Assembly: GCA_018303945.1 (NCBI GenBank)
Contig: JAGVXD010000003.1
Location: 1-45,733 of the forward strand
Length of the DNA: 45,733 bases
Direction: 5' to 3'
Source of the DNA: Candidatus Pacearchaeota archaeon
Lineage (GTDB): Archaea; Nanobdellota; Nanobdellia; Pacearchaeales; GW2011-AR1
The notes under the pieces were generated by a model. That model searched no databases. It was not told the origin of the DNA and worked only from the letters and a program-made list of their open reading frames with translations. Below are positions 32,638 to 40,119 of this stretch, piece after piece. How positions within the stretch are numbered: the stretch's first letter is position 1; the number at the start of each line of letters is the position of its first letter. The position numbers and the translations under genes were made by a program.

Positions 32638-32648
32638 AGTTTATATAA
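32638..32648 (+). promoter_or_regulatory. TATA box of the 389-aa surface protein gene
   Basis: AGTTTATATAA lies about 26 nt before the ATG at 32669. Confidence 0.55.
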
Positions 32649-32668
32649 TCCTGGGCTTTTCAGAGAAT

Positions 32669-33838
32669 ATGAAAAAGAGAACTGCTTTTTTTATATTGAT
32701 GTTAATTATGCTCCCTGGAATTTATGCTTCTCTTGGCCTGAAAGAAAATTATCAGCCTGAAGAAACAATAATTGGGAGTATAGAAGACAGCGTTGTCTCG
32801 CAAATATACCTTAATCAGATTGAGTTTCTTAGAGGGCATATTAGAATACCTGTAGAATATGATATAGTCAGACTTGATGATAAATATTATTTCTGGATAT
32901 TGGCTCCAAGAACTGAAGGCAATTACACGGTGCTTGTAAAAGATATTATAGTCAATAATGAAGGTGAAAACAAAAAAGTCAGCTACATATCAAATATCCA
33001 CGTTGCGGGAGAAAGTATAAATTATAACGTAAAGCCCGGAGCAGTAATAGCCCTGAAGGATTTTGAGTTGGAGATAAACATGAATAAAAAGTCTGGGGAG
33101 GAGATATCTACTTCTCTTGAAAGTTATGAGAGAATATATCTTAGACCTGGAAAGAACATTCTTGCTGTCAAAATAGCAGATATTGTAAATGGAAAAAGCA
33201 TATTGCAGATAGGACAATATAAAATTCCTGTTTATTCTGCTGCTGGGCTAAAGAAAACCAGTATGGGTGAGGTTAAACAGGGAATATCTTTTTATCCGGG
33301 GGAAATTTTAGAAGAGGTAAATTTAACGGATAAAAAAGTTTATAATATAAGCATAAAAAATCTTAAGAATGAAACTATTTACGATATATCATTTAACTAT
33401 TCAAAAGAATTATTTGACATTAAACCTATTTCTATAAATCGCCTAGCTCCAAATGCTAGTGTAAATTTGTCTTTGAGTGTCAAAAATAAGATACAAAGTA
33501 ATATTAATGAGAGGATAATAGCTAAAAGTGGAAATGAAACTGCTTCTTTCTTGCTCTTAATTTTAATTGCTAGAAATAATTTGTCTTTAAATAATTCTTC
33601 CAGGATAGAGCAGATTGAAGAGAGTGAGAAATATTACTGCCCTCAATTGTCAGGAGTAGTGTGTAATGAAGAATCATCATGTAATGGAGACGAAGTGGAA
33701 AGTCTTGATGGTCTTTGCTGCATAGGAATTTGCGAAAACAAAGAAAATGCCGACAAGAGATGGATAGGATATGCACTCGCATTTTTTGTAGCTATTGTCT
33801 TGGTGCTTGTTTTTATAAAATATAGAAAATCAAAGTAG
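32669..33838 (+). CDS. membrane-anchored surface protein with one Cys module
   Basis: A 389-residue protein with a signal peptide (KKRTAFFILMLIMLPGIYA), a beta-rich outer part of about 280 residues with many N-x-S/T sites, a Cys module at about 323-357 (CPQLSGVVC ... GDEVESLDGLCCIGIC) and a membrane helix at about 364-383 with a short basic tail. The Cys module has the same spacing and the same closing CCIGxC as the second module of the 614-aa protein just upstream. A structural or adhesive role at the cell surface is inferred. Its stop abuts the stop of the convergent next gene with no spacer. Confidence 0.8.
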   Translation: MKKRTAFFILMLIMLPGIYASLGLKENYQPEETIIGSIEDSVVSQIYLNQIEFLRGHIRIPVEYDIVRLDDKYYFWILAPRTEGNYTVLVKDIIVNNEGENKKVSYISNIHVAGESINYNVKPGAVIALKDFELEINMNKKSGEEISTSLESYERIYLRPGKNILAVKIADIVNGKSILQIGQYKIPVYSAAGLKKTSMGEVKQGISFYPGEILEEVNLTDKKVYNISIKNLKNETIYDISFNYSKELFDIKPISINRLAPNASVNLSLSVKNKIQSNINERIIAKSGNETASFLLLILIARNNLSLNNSSRIEQIEESEKYYCPQLSGVVCNEESSCNGDEVESLDGLCCIGICENKENADKRWIGYALAFFVAIVLVLVFIKYRKSK

Positions 33839-34351
33839 CTATCTATTTGTCTTTGGCTTTTTTACCTTGAGAGAGGTTTTCTTAGATTTTTTTTGCTGGT
33901 GTGCTGGTGCTGGCATTGGCTCGCGGGCTTTAAACAACTGGGGAGCGACTTCATAGAGCTTTTTTGTTATTGCATCCTTCTCAAATAATGCTTTCTTGAC
34001 TATTGCATCGTAATTATGAAGGCGCTGGATAAGCTGATTTGCTGCCGAATTAAAAACTGTGTTAGGAAAAGTTATCTTTTCAGGATAAAGAATTTCTACA
34101 TGCGAAGGCATGTAAGCAAATAATATCCCGAAAAATAAGTCTATTGACTTTATCTCAATAGTTATTTCTGCAAATGAAGTGTAGAGGTCCTTTGTATCTT
34201 TAACCAATGATGGCTCATGAACTATCTTTTCGCATATTGCAACCCCTTCCTCTGCTGAAAGTTTTGTGATTAAAAGATTCAGAGCATCCTTCACATTATC
34301 GGCTGGCCTGCCAAGTATTTCAAGAACGATGCGCATTTGTATATGTTCCAT
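33839..34351 (-). CDS. hypothetical protein, 170 aa, basic C-terminal tail
   Basis: No family is recognised with confidence. The fold looks alpha/beta for about 140 residues (EHIQMRIVLEILGRPADNVK, then FAEITIEIKSIDLFFGILFAYMPSHVEILYPEK), followed by a Lys/Pro/Ser tail (KKSKKTSLKVKKPKTNR). No membrane segment. The pattern resembles small conserved proteins of DPANN genomes, which is only an impression. A TATA box at 34372-34380, 25 nt before the ATG, supports the start. Confidence 0.7.
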   Translation of the reverse strand: MEHIQMRIVLEILGRPADNVKDALNLLITKLSAEEGVAICEKIVHEPSLVKDTKDLYTSFAEITIEIKSIDLFFGILFAYMPSHVEILYPEKITFPNTVFNSAANQLIQRLHNYDAIVKKALFEKDAITKKLYEVAPQLFKAREPMPAPAHQQKKSKKTSLKVKKPKTNR

Positions 34352-34371
34352 GTTTTGCAGAAGAAAAGCCC

Positions 34372-34381
34372 ATTTTTAAAG
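34372..34381 (-). promoter_or_regulatory. TATA box of the 170-aa gene
   Basis: CTTTAAAAAT on the minus strand is centred 25 nt before the ATG at 34351. Confidence 0.55.
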
Positions 34382-34432
34382 ATTCCTAGATTACAGAGAA
34401 TTCTGTTGATTGCTTCATGTTCAATATAGAAT

Positions 34433-35035
34433 TTACAATATTTTAATAAATATAAGAATGAGGATAAATAAAATAATTCCCATTCCTAGAAATGAAAATA
34501 TATACAAAGCCTTGCCTTGCCGAGTAAGATAGTCTGTCTCGCCAGAGTTTATATTATTTTCCAGAAATATTGTTTTTTTAGCAATGGCTGTCTCTGATTC
34601 CATGCTTGATTCTTTTGAACTTAAATTTCCATTTATAGAGATTGGCAAACATTGCTCTTCGTATGCAGAAGTCCCTGCTTTGCGTGCTCTTACGCAGAGT
34701 GCGGCCTTTTCCGCAGGTTCCAATGCCCGAATCAGATACGTCTTACGTTCAGGAAATGAAGATTTAATATAATAAAACGAGCTTTTCCATCCTGAAGAAT
34801 ATACTTGAGAAATGGTAAGATTGTATTCATTAATTATCAAGATTTTCATATCCATAATGTCTTCTGATGATGTATAAACTTCAATAGTTATATTTTCTCC
34901 CACTATTGCATTTCTAGGAGCTTCCAAGGTTAATGCTGAAGAATAGGACAATAGATAACATACCAATATTAAGCAAAAAAATATCCTATATGGATAATTA
35001 TGAAAGAAAGTCATATAATTGACAGGATTATCCAT
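34433..35035 (-). CDS. signal-peptide protein with C-terminal membrane helix, about 200 aa
   Basis: No family is recognised. A signal sequence (YRIFFCLILVCYLLSYSSA) is followed by a beta-sandwich-like region (LTLEAPRNAIVGENITIEVY ... SGWKSSFYYIKSSFP) with two cysteines, then a linker and a membrane helix at the C terminus. Two starts are possible: 35035 (overlapping the nuclease stop by eight bases) or 35014 (13 bases after it). A longer upstream frame lies inside the nuclease gene and is rejected. It is the last gene of the YbaK-nuclease unit. Confidence 0.65.
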   Translation of the reverse strand: MDNPVNYMTFFHNYPYRIFFCLILVCYLLSYSSALTLEAPRNAIVGENITIEVYTSSEDIMDMKILIINEYNLTISQVYSSGWKSSFYYIKSSFPERKTYLIRALEPAEKAALCVRARKAGTSAYEEQCLPISINGNLSSKESSMESETAIAKKTIFLENNINSGETDYLTRQGKALYIFSFLGMGIILFILILIFIKIL

Positions 35036-35780
35036 AGCCATAATATCCATAACTTTTATAATATACAAGCTTTGCATCTGAATCAAATACATAAAGTGTG
35101 TCTCTGTCATCATTCCAGATGTGAGCTTCGCCATTCCAGTAAACAATGTCAATTTTATTATCTCCTTTTCCAGAAATTATCTTTAATTTCTTGTTTTTTG
35201 CAGGCGGCAAATTAAATTTTGAGCGAGATTCGTCCTTAATCCATAAACCTTCAGGCATATTGCCTTCACAGATATATGTAAGCATGACATATTCTTCTTT
35301 AGGATTAATTTTTCCCTTGATGCAGTTATAAAAAGGTGAGAGTTTCCACATGCCTCTCTCGTTCTCAATAGCTTCTTTTTCTGCTTTTGAAAAAATTCTT
35401 ACTTCTTTATCGCTTACTAAAAATTTTGATGCGTGCCCCTCTTTTACAATTTTAAGATTTATGTAATCAGGAGAATAAATTTTTACCAATTCTCTCCCAT
35501 ATTTATCCTTTCCTAGGAAAACAACTTGCACAGTTTTATTAAAATATGTATTGAGAAAACTGCCGGCTTCATCATATCCCTGCTCTCCTTTTTCAGGAGC
35601 ATTGATATTTGCCAGACGCAGAGTTTTGCCATCCAGAGTCTTAATTGTATCTCCATCGAGAGCATACCCTAAATTTACATCTGTCAGGTTTTCCTTATCT
35701 AAATTGTTTGAAATAAAATATAAAATAAATAGAGCTAGTGTAAACAAGACAGAAAAAATTAATGATAATTTTTTATTCAC
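35028..35780 (-). CDS. thermonuclease-like (SNase) protein with a lamin-tail-like domain
   Basis: A 250-residue protein with an N-terminal membrane segment (LSLIFSVLFTLALFILYFI), so it is exported or anchored. The staphylococcal nuclease domain (about 35-145) has ALDGDTIKTLDGKTLRLANINAPEKGEQGY and GKDKYGRELVKIY: the two key arginines and the Glu of the active site are present, with Asn where the reference enzyme has Asp40. The remainder (YVMLTYICEGNMPEGLWIKDES ... VYWNGEAHIWNDDRDTLYVFD) resembles a lamin-tail domain, as seen in other secreted nucleases. Starts are non-ATG: GTG at 35780 or TTG at 35786, both inside the upstream gene. Confidence 0.82.
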   Translation of the reverse strand: MNKKLSLIFSVLFTLALFILYFISNNLDKENLTDVNLGYALDGDTIKTLDGKTLRLANINAPEKGEQGYDEAGSFLNTYFNKTVQVVFLGKDKYGRELVKIYSPDYINLKIVKEGHASKFLVSDKEVRIFSKAEKEAIENERGMWKLSPFYNCIKGKINPKEEYVMLTYICEGNMPEGLWIKDESRSKFNLPPAKNKKLKIISGKGDNKIDIVYWNGEAHIWNDDRDTLYVFDSDAKLVYYKSYGYYGYG

Positions 35781-36249
35781 TTTCAAAGATAAGAGGTTTA
35801 TTTTTTAGGGAAATGCAGAATTTCTCAAGTTCTTCATGTGAGAGAGTGAGTGTTGATGTATTTATATTTGGGTGCACGCCTATCAAATCTGCCGACCAGA
35901 CTTTTTTAGATATTATTAGGAAAGTTTTCTTAGCGTGAATTATTGCAAGAGGGGAGACACTTCCGGGTTTGACATGAAGTTCAGAGTAAAGCTCATCCGG
36001 AGAACCAAATTCTAAATTCCTGACATTTAGAAAATTACGGAGAGCTTTTATGTTAAGCCGGTCTTCAGAAGGCAGGCAAACTAAATAGAATTTTTTATCT
36101 TTATCCGAGAGAAAAAGGCTTTTTGTACGCAGACCGGGTATGTGGGAAGTAACTTCTCTTGATTCTGCAACTGTAAAAACTGCTGAATGTTCATACTCTG
36201 CATATTTTATTCTATTATCTGCAAGATAATTAAGCAAATCCTTGTCCAT
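35773..36249 (-). CDS. YbaK/prolyl-tRNA editing domain protein
   Basis: A 158-residue free-standing editing domain. Family features are the N-terminal YAEYEHSAVFTVAES, then KSLFLSDKDKKFYLVCLPSEDRLN (the conserved lysine that contacts the tRNA end), then VKPGSVSPLAIIH, typical of YbaK/ProX proteins that hydrolyse mischarged tRNA such as Ala- or Cys-tRNA(Pro). The start at 36249 (MDKDLL) lies 26 nt after a TATA box. Its stop lies seven bases inside the nuclease gene, so the two may be translationally coupled. Confidence 0.85.
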   Translation of the reverse strand: MDKDLLNYLADNRIKYAEYEHSAVFTVAESREVTSHIPGLRTKSLFLSDKDKKFYLVCLPSEDRLNIKALRNFLNVRNLEFGSPDELYSELHVKPGSVSPLAIIHAKKTFLIISKKVWSADLIGVHPNINTSTLTLSHEELEKFCISLKNKPLIFESE

Positions 36250-36269
36250 GAAAAAAAACATGAGCTAAT

Positions 36270-36292
36270 GTTTATATATTCTTCTTTATATC
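36270..36292. promoter_or_regulatory. divergent TATA pair for the YbaK and saccharopine-like genes
   Basis: AATATATAAA (minus, 36271-36279) lies 26 nt before the YbaK ATG at 36249. CTTTATATCC (plus, 36284-36293) lies 24 nt before the ATG at 36311. The two boxes lie almost back to back, and both transcripts are predicted to be leaderless. Confidence 0.55.
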
Positions 36293-36310
36293 CATAGTAA
36301 AGAGTGTTAT

Positions 36311-37456
36311 ATGGGTGATTTTATTATATTTGGAGGTAGTGGAATGCAGGGAAGAATATGCGCAAAAGACCTGATTAGTTCAGGATATAAAATTATTCTT
36401 GTTGGCCGTGACCCTAAGAACATACAAGACATTCTTGGAAATCCTAGAGCTGAATTCATTTATGCAGATTTGCATAATGAAGACTCTATAAATCACATAC
36501 TAAAAAAAAATCGCCCTAAAGTAGTAATAAACTGTGCAGAGCTTTCATTTAACATCCCCATTATGAAAGCGTGCCTTGAAAATAAAATTCCCTATACCGA
36601 CTTAGGGGGTTTACAGAGGGTAACATCTGATCAGTTTAAGTTCAACAAAGAATTCAAGAAGAGAAAATTGCTCGCTCTGACGGGATGCGGCTCAACTCCC
36701 GGAATTGCAAATGTAATGGCTGCTTATGCAGTAGAAAAGATGGAGCGCGTTGAATCTATATATCTGGGATTTGCGTGGGATTCTAACATAAAGATATTTA
36801 TCGTGCCTTATTCAATAGAAAGCATATTCCAAGAGTTCAGTGAAATGCCGGTTACATTCCACAATGGAAAATTTGTCAAAGATAACAGGTATAGATGCAA
36901 GGGAACTTTTGATTTTAAAGAAGTTGGTAGGCAGACAGTTTATTGCATAGTGCATTCTGAAGTATATACTTTCTCAAAATACTTTAAAAGAAAAGGATTA
37001 CAGCATATTCATTACATGGCTGGCTTTCCAGAACACTCAATGAGAGTCATTAATGAACTGATGAGTTTAGGTTTTGGGAATAAGAAATTATTGGAAATTA
37101 ATGGAACAAAAATCAGGCCTATTGATGCAACTACACGAATACTAAAGAATATAAAAATGCCTAAGGGATATAAGGAAAGAGAAAATATATGGGTGAGGGC
37201 AGAGGGAAAAGAAAAAGGGAGGGAGAAAAAAATAGAAATGAACTGTATAGTAAAGAGCGTAAAGGGGTGGGAATCGGCTGGGAGCAATATTGATACTGGG
37301 AGAACTATATCTATCATGTCTCAAATGATTCTAAATGGTGAAATAAATGCGTATGGAGTTCATGCTCCTGAAGGGGTAGTTCCTCAAAGAAAATTCTTCA
37401 AAGAGCTTGCCAAGAGAAGAATGTGGGTGTATGAAAACGGTAGAAAGATTAATTAA
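36311..37456 (+). CDS. saccharopine dehydrogenase family oxidoreductase
   Basis: A 381-residue protein with an N-terminal Rossmann fold: FIIFGGSGMQGRICAKDL (nucleotide loop G-G-S-G-x-x-G), an acidic-to-basic turn at VGRDPKN that suggests NADP(H), and VVINCAELSFNIPIMKACLE. The TGCGSTPGIANVMAAY segment is typical of saccharopine dehydrogenase-like and carboxynorspermidine-type enzymes. The substrate cannot be told: these proteins act on saccharopine, related amino-acid derivatives or lipids. It is followed 21 bases later by a thioredoxin reductase gene. Confidence 0.82.
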   Translation: MGDFIIFGGSGMQGRICAKDLISSGYKIILVGRDPKNIQDILGNPRAEFIYADLHNEDSINHILKKNRPKVVINCAELSFNIPIMKACLENKIPYTDLGGLQRVTSDQFKFNKEFKKRKLLALTGCGSTPGIANVMAAYAVEKMERVESIYLGFAWDSNIKIFIVPYSIESIFQEFSEMPVTFHNGKFVKDNRYRCKGTFDFKEVGRQTVYCIVHSEVYTFSKYFKRKGLQHIHYMAGFPEHSMRVINELMSLGFGNKKLLEINGTKIRPIDATTRILKNIKMPKGYKERENIWVRAEGKEKGREKKIEMNCIVKSVKGWESAGSNIDTGRTISIMSQMILNGEINAYGVHAPEGVVPQRKFFKELAKRRMWVYENGRKIN

Positions 37457-37477
37457 CTCTCTCTAAAATAAAGTCTT

Positions 37478-38428
37478 ATGGAAGAATATGATTTTATTAT
37501 AATTGGTGCTGGAGGCACAGGGCTTGCTGCTGCAATGTATGGAGCGAGACTGGGAATGAAAACGATTTGCTTAGGAACTTCGCATGGCACAGAGCTTCCA
37601 ATTGGAGGCGTCATTACAACGACTAATATTGTTGAGAACTATCCAGGGTTTATACGACTAACTGGAAGCGAGCTTGCTGAAAAGATATACCAGCACGCGG
37701 CTTCTTATCCTCTTGTCACAATAAAAGAAGAGAAAGTAAAGGAAGTAAAAAAAGACGGAGAGAATTTCATTGTTGTGAGTGAAACAAGCAAATATGTGGG
37801 AAAAAGTATATTGTTCGCTACTGGAACAAAATGGCGCAAACTTGAAGTTCCGGGAAGCATAGAACTAGAAAATAAAGGTGTTGCGTATTGCGCACTATGT
37901 GATGCGATACTTTATAAAAATAAAATTGTGGCTGTTGTTGGGGGCTCTGATGCGGCGGCGAAAGATGCACTTGTTCTTGCAGAACATGTTAAAAAAGTAT
38001 ATATTATATATCGGGGGGAGAAAATACGTCCGGAACCTGTTAATCTGAAAAGAATTGAATTAAATAAAAAGATAGAAGTCATTAATAATGCAAATGTTGT
38101 TGAGATAAAAGGAACTCAATTTGTCACCGGGGTTGTTTTAGACAGAGAATACAATGGGAGCAAGGATCTGCCTTTACAGGGAGTGTTTGTAGCTATAGGT
38201 CATCTTGCTCTTTCAGAACTAGCTAAACCTCTGGGAGTTAAATTAAATAAAAAAGGAGAGATAATCATTGACCATAAGACCTCTGAAACAAACGTGCCTG
38301 GAGCATTTGCTGCAGGGGATGTTGCAGACAAGCCATTTAAGCAAGCCATTACAGGAGTAGCGGAAGGATGTACTGCGGCATACTCTGCATATGAGTATAT
38401 TACAAAAAACAGAGTTGAGTCCGCATGA
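37478..38428 (+). CDS. trxB: thioredoxin reductase-like FAD/NAD(P) oxidoreductase
   Basis: The 316-residue product has DFIIIGAGGTGLAAAMYGAR for FAD, the redox pair in YCALCDAILYKNK (C-A-L-C), VAVVGGSDAAAKDALVLAE for NAD(P)H, and GAFAAGDVADKPFKQAITGVAEG at the FAD-binding C terminus. This is the order and length of low-molecular-weight thioredoxin reductases. No promoter is seen before it, so it is probably cotranscribed with the preceding gene. Confidence 0.93.
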   Translation: MEEYDFIIIGAGGTGLAAAMYGARLGMKTICLGTSHGTELPIGGVITTTNIVENYPGFIRLTGSELAEKIYQHAASYPLVTIKEEKVKEVKKDGENFIVVSETSKYVGKSILFATGTKWRKLEVPGSIELENKGVAYCALCDAILYKNKIVAVVGGSDAAAKDALVLAEHVKKVYIIYRGEKIRPEPVNLKRIELNKKIEVINNANVVEIKGTQFVTGVVLDREYNGSKDLPLQGVFVAIGHLALSELAKPLGVKLNKKGEIIIDHKTSETNVPGAFAAGDVADKPFKQAITGVAEGCTAAYSAYEYITKNRVESA

Positions 38429-38510
38429 TTATAGAGAACTGCCCTTCTGTGAGCAATAAAAATTCCCATCGTTTGCTTCGCAGCATATAGGATGTAATTT
38501 GTAGCAATTA

Positions 38511-38520
38511 AGTTTTTAAA
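38511..38520 (+). promoter_or_regulatory. TATA box of the pilus locus
   Basis: TTTTTAAAG lies about 26 nt before the ATG of the first pilin at 38542. The 113 bases between trxB and that ATG hold no other recognisable feature. Confidence 0.55.
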
Positions 38521-38541
38521 GATGGATGATTTAATGAGGTC

Positions 38542-39048
38542 ATGCAAAAGAGAGGATTATCGCCAGTTATTGCCACAGTCTTATTAATATCTATAGTTCT
38601 CGTCCTTGCAGTAATAATTTTCCTCTGGGCTAGAAGTTATCTTGGAGAAACTACGCAAAAAGACCTAGGAGGAGGACCTGAACCTATAGAAAACTTCTGC
38701 GATGATATAAGATTTGATGTTGAAGTTTTTGAGAATGCCTCTTATGTATATGCTGCTGCAGTAAACCGAGGTGACGTGCCGCTTTATGGATTGTCCATAC
38801 AAAAGAAAAGCGGAGGAAGCTTAAAACTAAGCGGCAAGTTTGAAGGAGGAGAGAAAGTTATTAAGAGTGGAGAAAGCAGTATAATAATATTAAAAGATAA
38901 TAGTAATCTGCGCAACAATCCTCCGGATTTGGATGCTGGTGATGTTGTCCGCGTACTGCCTATATTGCTTGGGGAGAAAGGAACTGCACAGGAAGAATAT
39001 ATATGTGGTTCTGAATTTGGAAAAGAAATAACTATAGTGAGGGAATAA
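38542..39048 (+). CDS. archaeal type IV pilin-like protein 1
   Basis: The 168-residue product begins MQKRGLSPVIATVLLISIVLVL. The K-R-G-L-S-P-V-I pattern followed by a hydrophobic helix is the archaeal class III signal peptide, cut before the hydrophobic stretch by a prepilin peptidase. The remaining domain is beta-rich with two cysteines (NFCDDIRF and YICGSEF) that could form a disulfide. It is the first gene of the locus and is followed after two bases by a second pilin. Confidence 0.9.
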   Translation: MQKRGLSPVIATVLLISIVLVLAVIIFLWARSYLGETTQKDLGGGPEPIENFCDDIRFDVEVFENASYVYAAAVNRGDVPLYGLSIQKKSGGSLKLSGKFEGGEKVIKSGESSIIILKDNSNLRNNPPDLDAGDVVRVLPILLGEKGTAQEEYICGSEFGKEITIVRE

Positions 39049-39050
39049 TT

Positions 39051-39554
39051 ATGAATAAGATGGGCATCTCTGCAGTTGTCGCAACGGTTTTGCTTTTGTT
39101 TTTAACTATAGTCGCGGCCCTTAGCATTTATCAATTTGTCGTGCCATTTGTAAAAGAGAATCTGTATAAAAGTACAGAATGCCTCCCTTATCAAAACTAT
39201 TTCTCATTTGATGAAAGCTTGGGGTATAGCTGTTATAATTCAACTCTGCAGAGATATTTGATATCTGTAAAAGCCCAGCAAGAAAAAGACAAAGAAGGAA
39301 AAGTAAATGGATTTAACTTGGTGTTTATACGCACTGGAGAATCCAAGAGTATTGGCGTGAGAGCTCAAATTCCGAGCAGGGAAGTTAGTATGCTTGAGGG
39401 TGGAAATATAATAATTCCTTCTGAAGGGGACATATTAACCTATATGATTAATCCAGGTATAATTTATGATAGTGTTGAAATATACCCTTCCCTGTCAAAT
39501 GGCAGAGTATGCGAGAAAATGTCTGGAAAAATAAAACTAAGCACATGTAGATGA
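39051..39554 (+). CDS. archaeal type IV pilin-like protein 2
   Basis: The start MNKMGISAVVATVLLLFLT has the class III signal pattern (K-M-G-I-S then hydrophobic). The 167 residues hold four cysteines in the outer domain (ECLPY, SCYN, VCEK, TCR). It overlaps the next gene by four bases (ATGA), so these subunits are made together. Confidence 0.87.
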   Translation: MNKMGISAVVATVLLLFLTIVAALSIYQFVVPFVKENLYKSTECLPYQNYFSFDESLGYSCYNSTLQRYLISVKAQQEKDKEGKVNGFNLVFIRTGESKSIGVRAQIPSREVSMLEGGNIIIPSEGDILTYMINPGIIYDSVEIYPSLSNGRVCEKMSGKIKLSTCR

Positions 39555-40081
39555 TAAAACAAAAAAATGGGCAGATATGGATAGAAACGGTATTGTACAC
39601 TTTGATAGGCCTTGCACTTATAGGGGCTGTAATGTCGTTTGCATACCCTAAAATAAACGAAACCAGAGAGAAGATACTTATTGAACAAACCATAGCTTCT
39701 CTACATGCTTTCGATGAGGTTGTAAGAAACGTGGCTGAAAGAGGTCCTGGAAATGTAAGGTCGTTTGATATGACTCTCAAGAAAGGTTCTTTTATTGCGG
39801 ATGGGAAATCAGATAAAGTCTCTATTACTATCAATGGGCTAACTAAGCCGTATTCAGAGCCGGGAGTAGAGATATCTAATGGTCCTGTAACAATAAAAAC
39901 TGAAGAAGGCAATCAATTTTTCAACGTGATTCTTATCTTAAATTATGGCAGTAACATAAATATTACTCATGAAGAAAGAGATGACTCTCTAACCATTTCC
40001 CCTTCTCCAACTATTTACCGCCTTCTTGTAGAAAACAGAGGTATAGGAAATAATCTCATAATTGTTGATATACATGAATGA
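39551..40081 (+). CDS. pilin-like minor subunit
   Basis: The 176-residue product starts MIKQKNGQIWIETVLYTLIGLALI: the Q-x-W-I-E-T helix has the conserved glutamate of type IV pilins at position about +5 and resembles minor pilin-like proteins of archaea. The rest is a beta-rich outer domain with no cysteine. It is joined to pilin 2 by an ATGA overlap and followed by the ATPase gene. Confidence 0.82.
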   Translation: MIKQKNGQIWIETVLYTLIGLALIGAVMSFAYPKINETREKILIEQTIASLHAFDEVVRNVAERGPGNVRSFDMTLKKGSFIADGKSDKVSITINGLTKPYSEPGVEISNGPVTIKTEEGNQFFNVILILNYGSNINITHEERDDSLTISPSPTIYRLLVENRGIGNNLIIVDIHE

Positions 40082-40085
40082 GATA

Positions 40086-40096
40086 ATTTTAAATAC
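40086..40096 (+). promoter_or_regulatory. TATA box of the secretion ATPase gene
   Basis: ATTTTAAATAC is centred about 29 nt before the ATG at 40120, giving the ATPase its own promoter in addition to read-through from the pilins. Confidence 0.45.
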
Positions 40097-40119
40097 ATCT
40101 AAGAGTTCATTGGTATAAG

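Noticed and set aside
35036-35152. Upstream part of the frame of the signal-peptide protein after the nuclease
   Set aside because: It lies inside the nuclease coding region and would put 40 residues ahead of the signal sequence.
12991-38443. The 13-mer TATAGAGAACTGC found after the 258-aa gene (12990) and after trxB (38431)
   Set aside because: A shared 13-mer is expected by chance in a window of this size and AT content, and the second copy lacks the inverted repeat.
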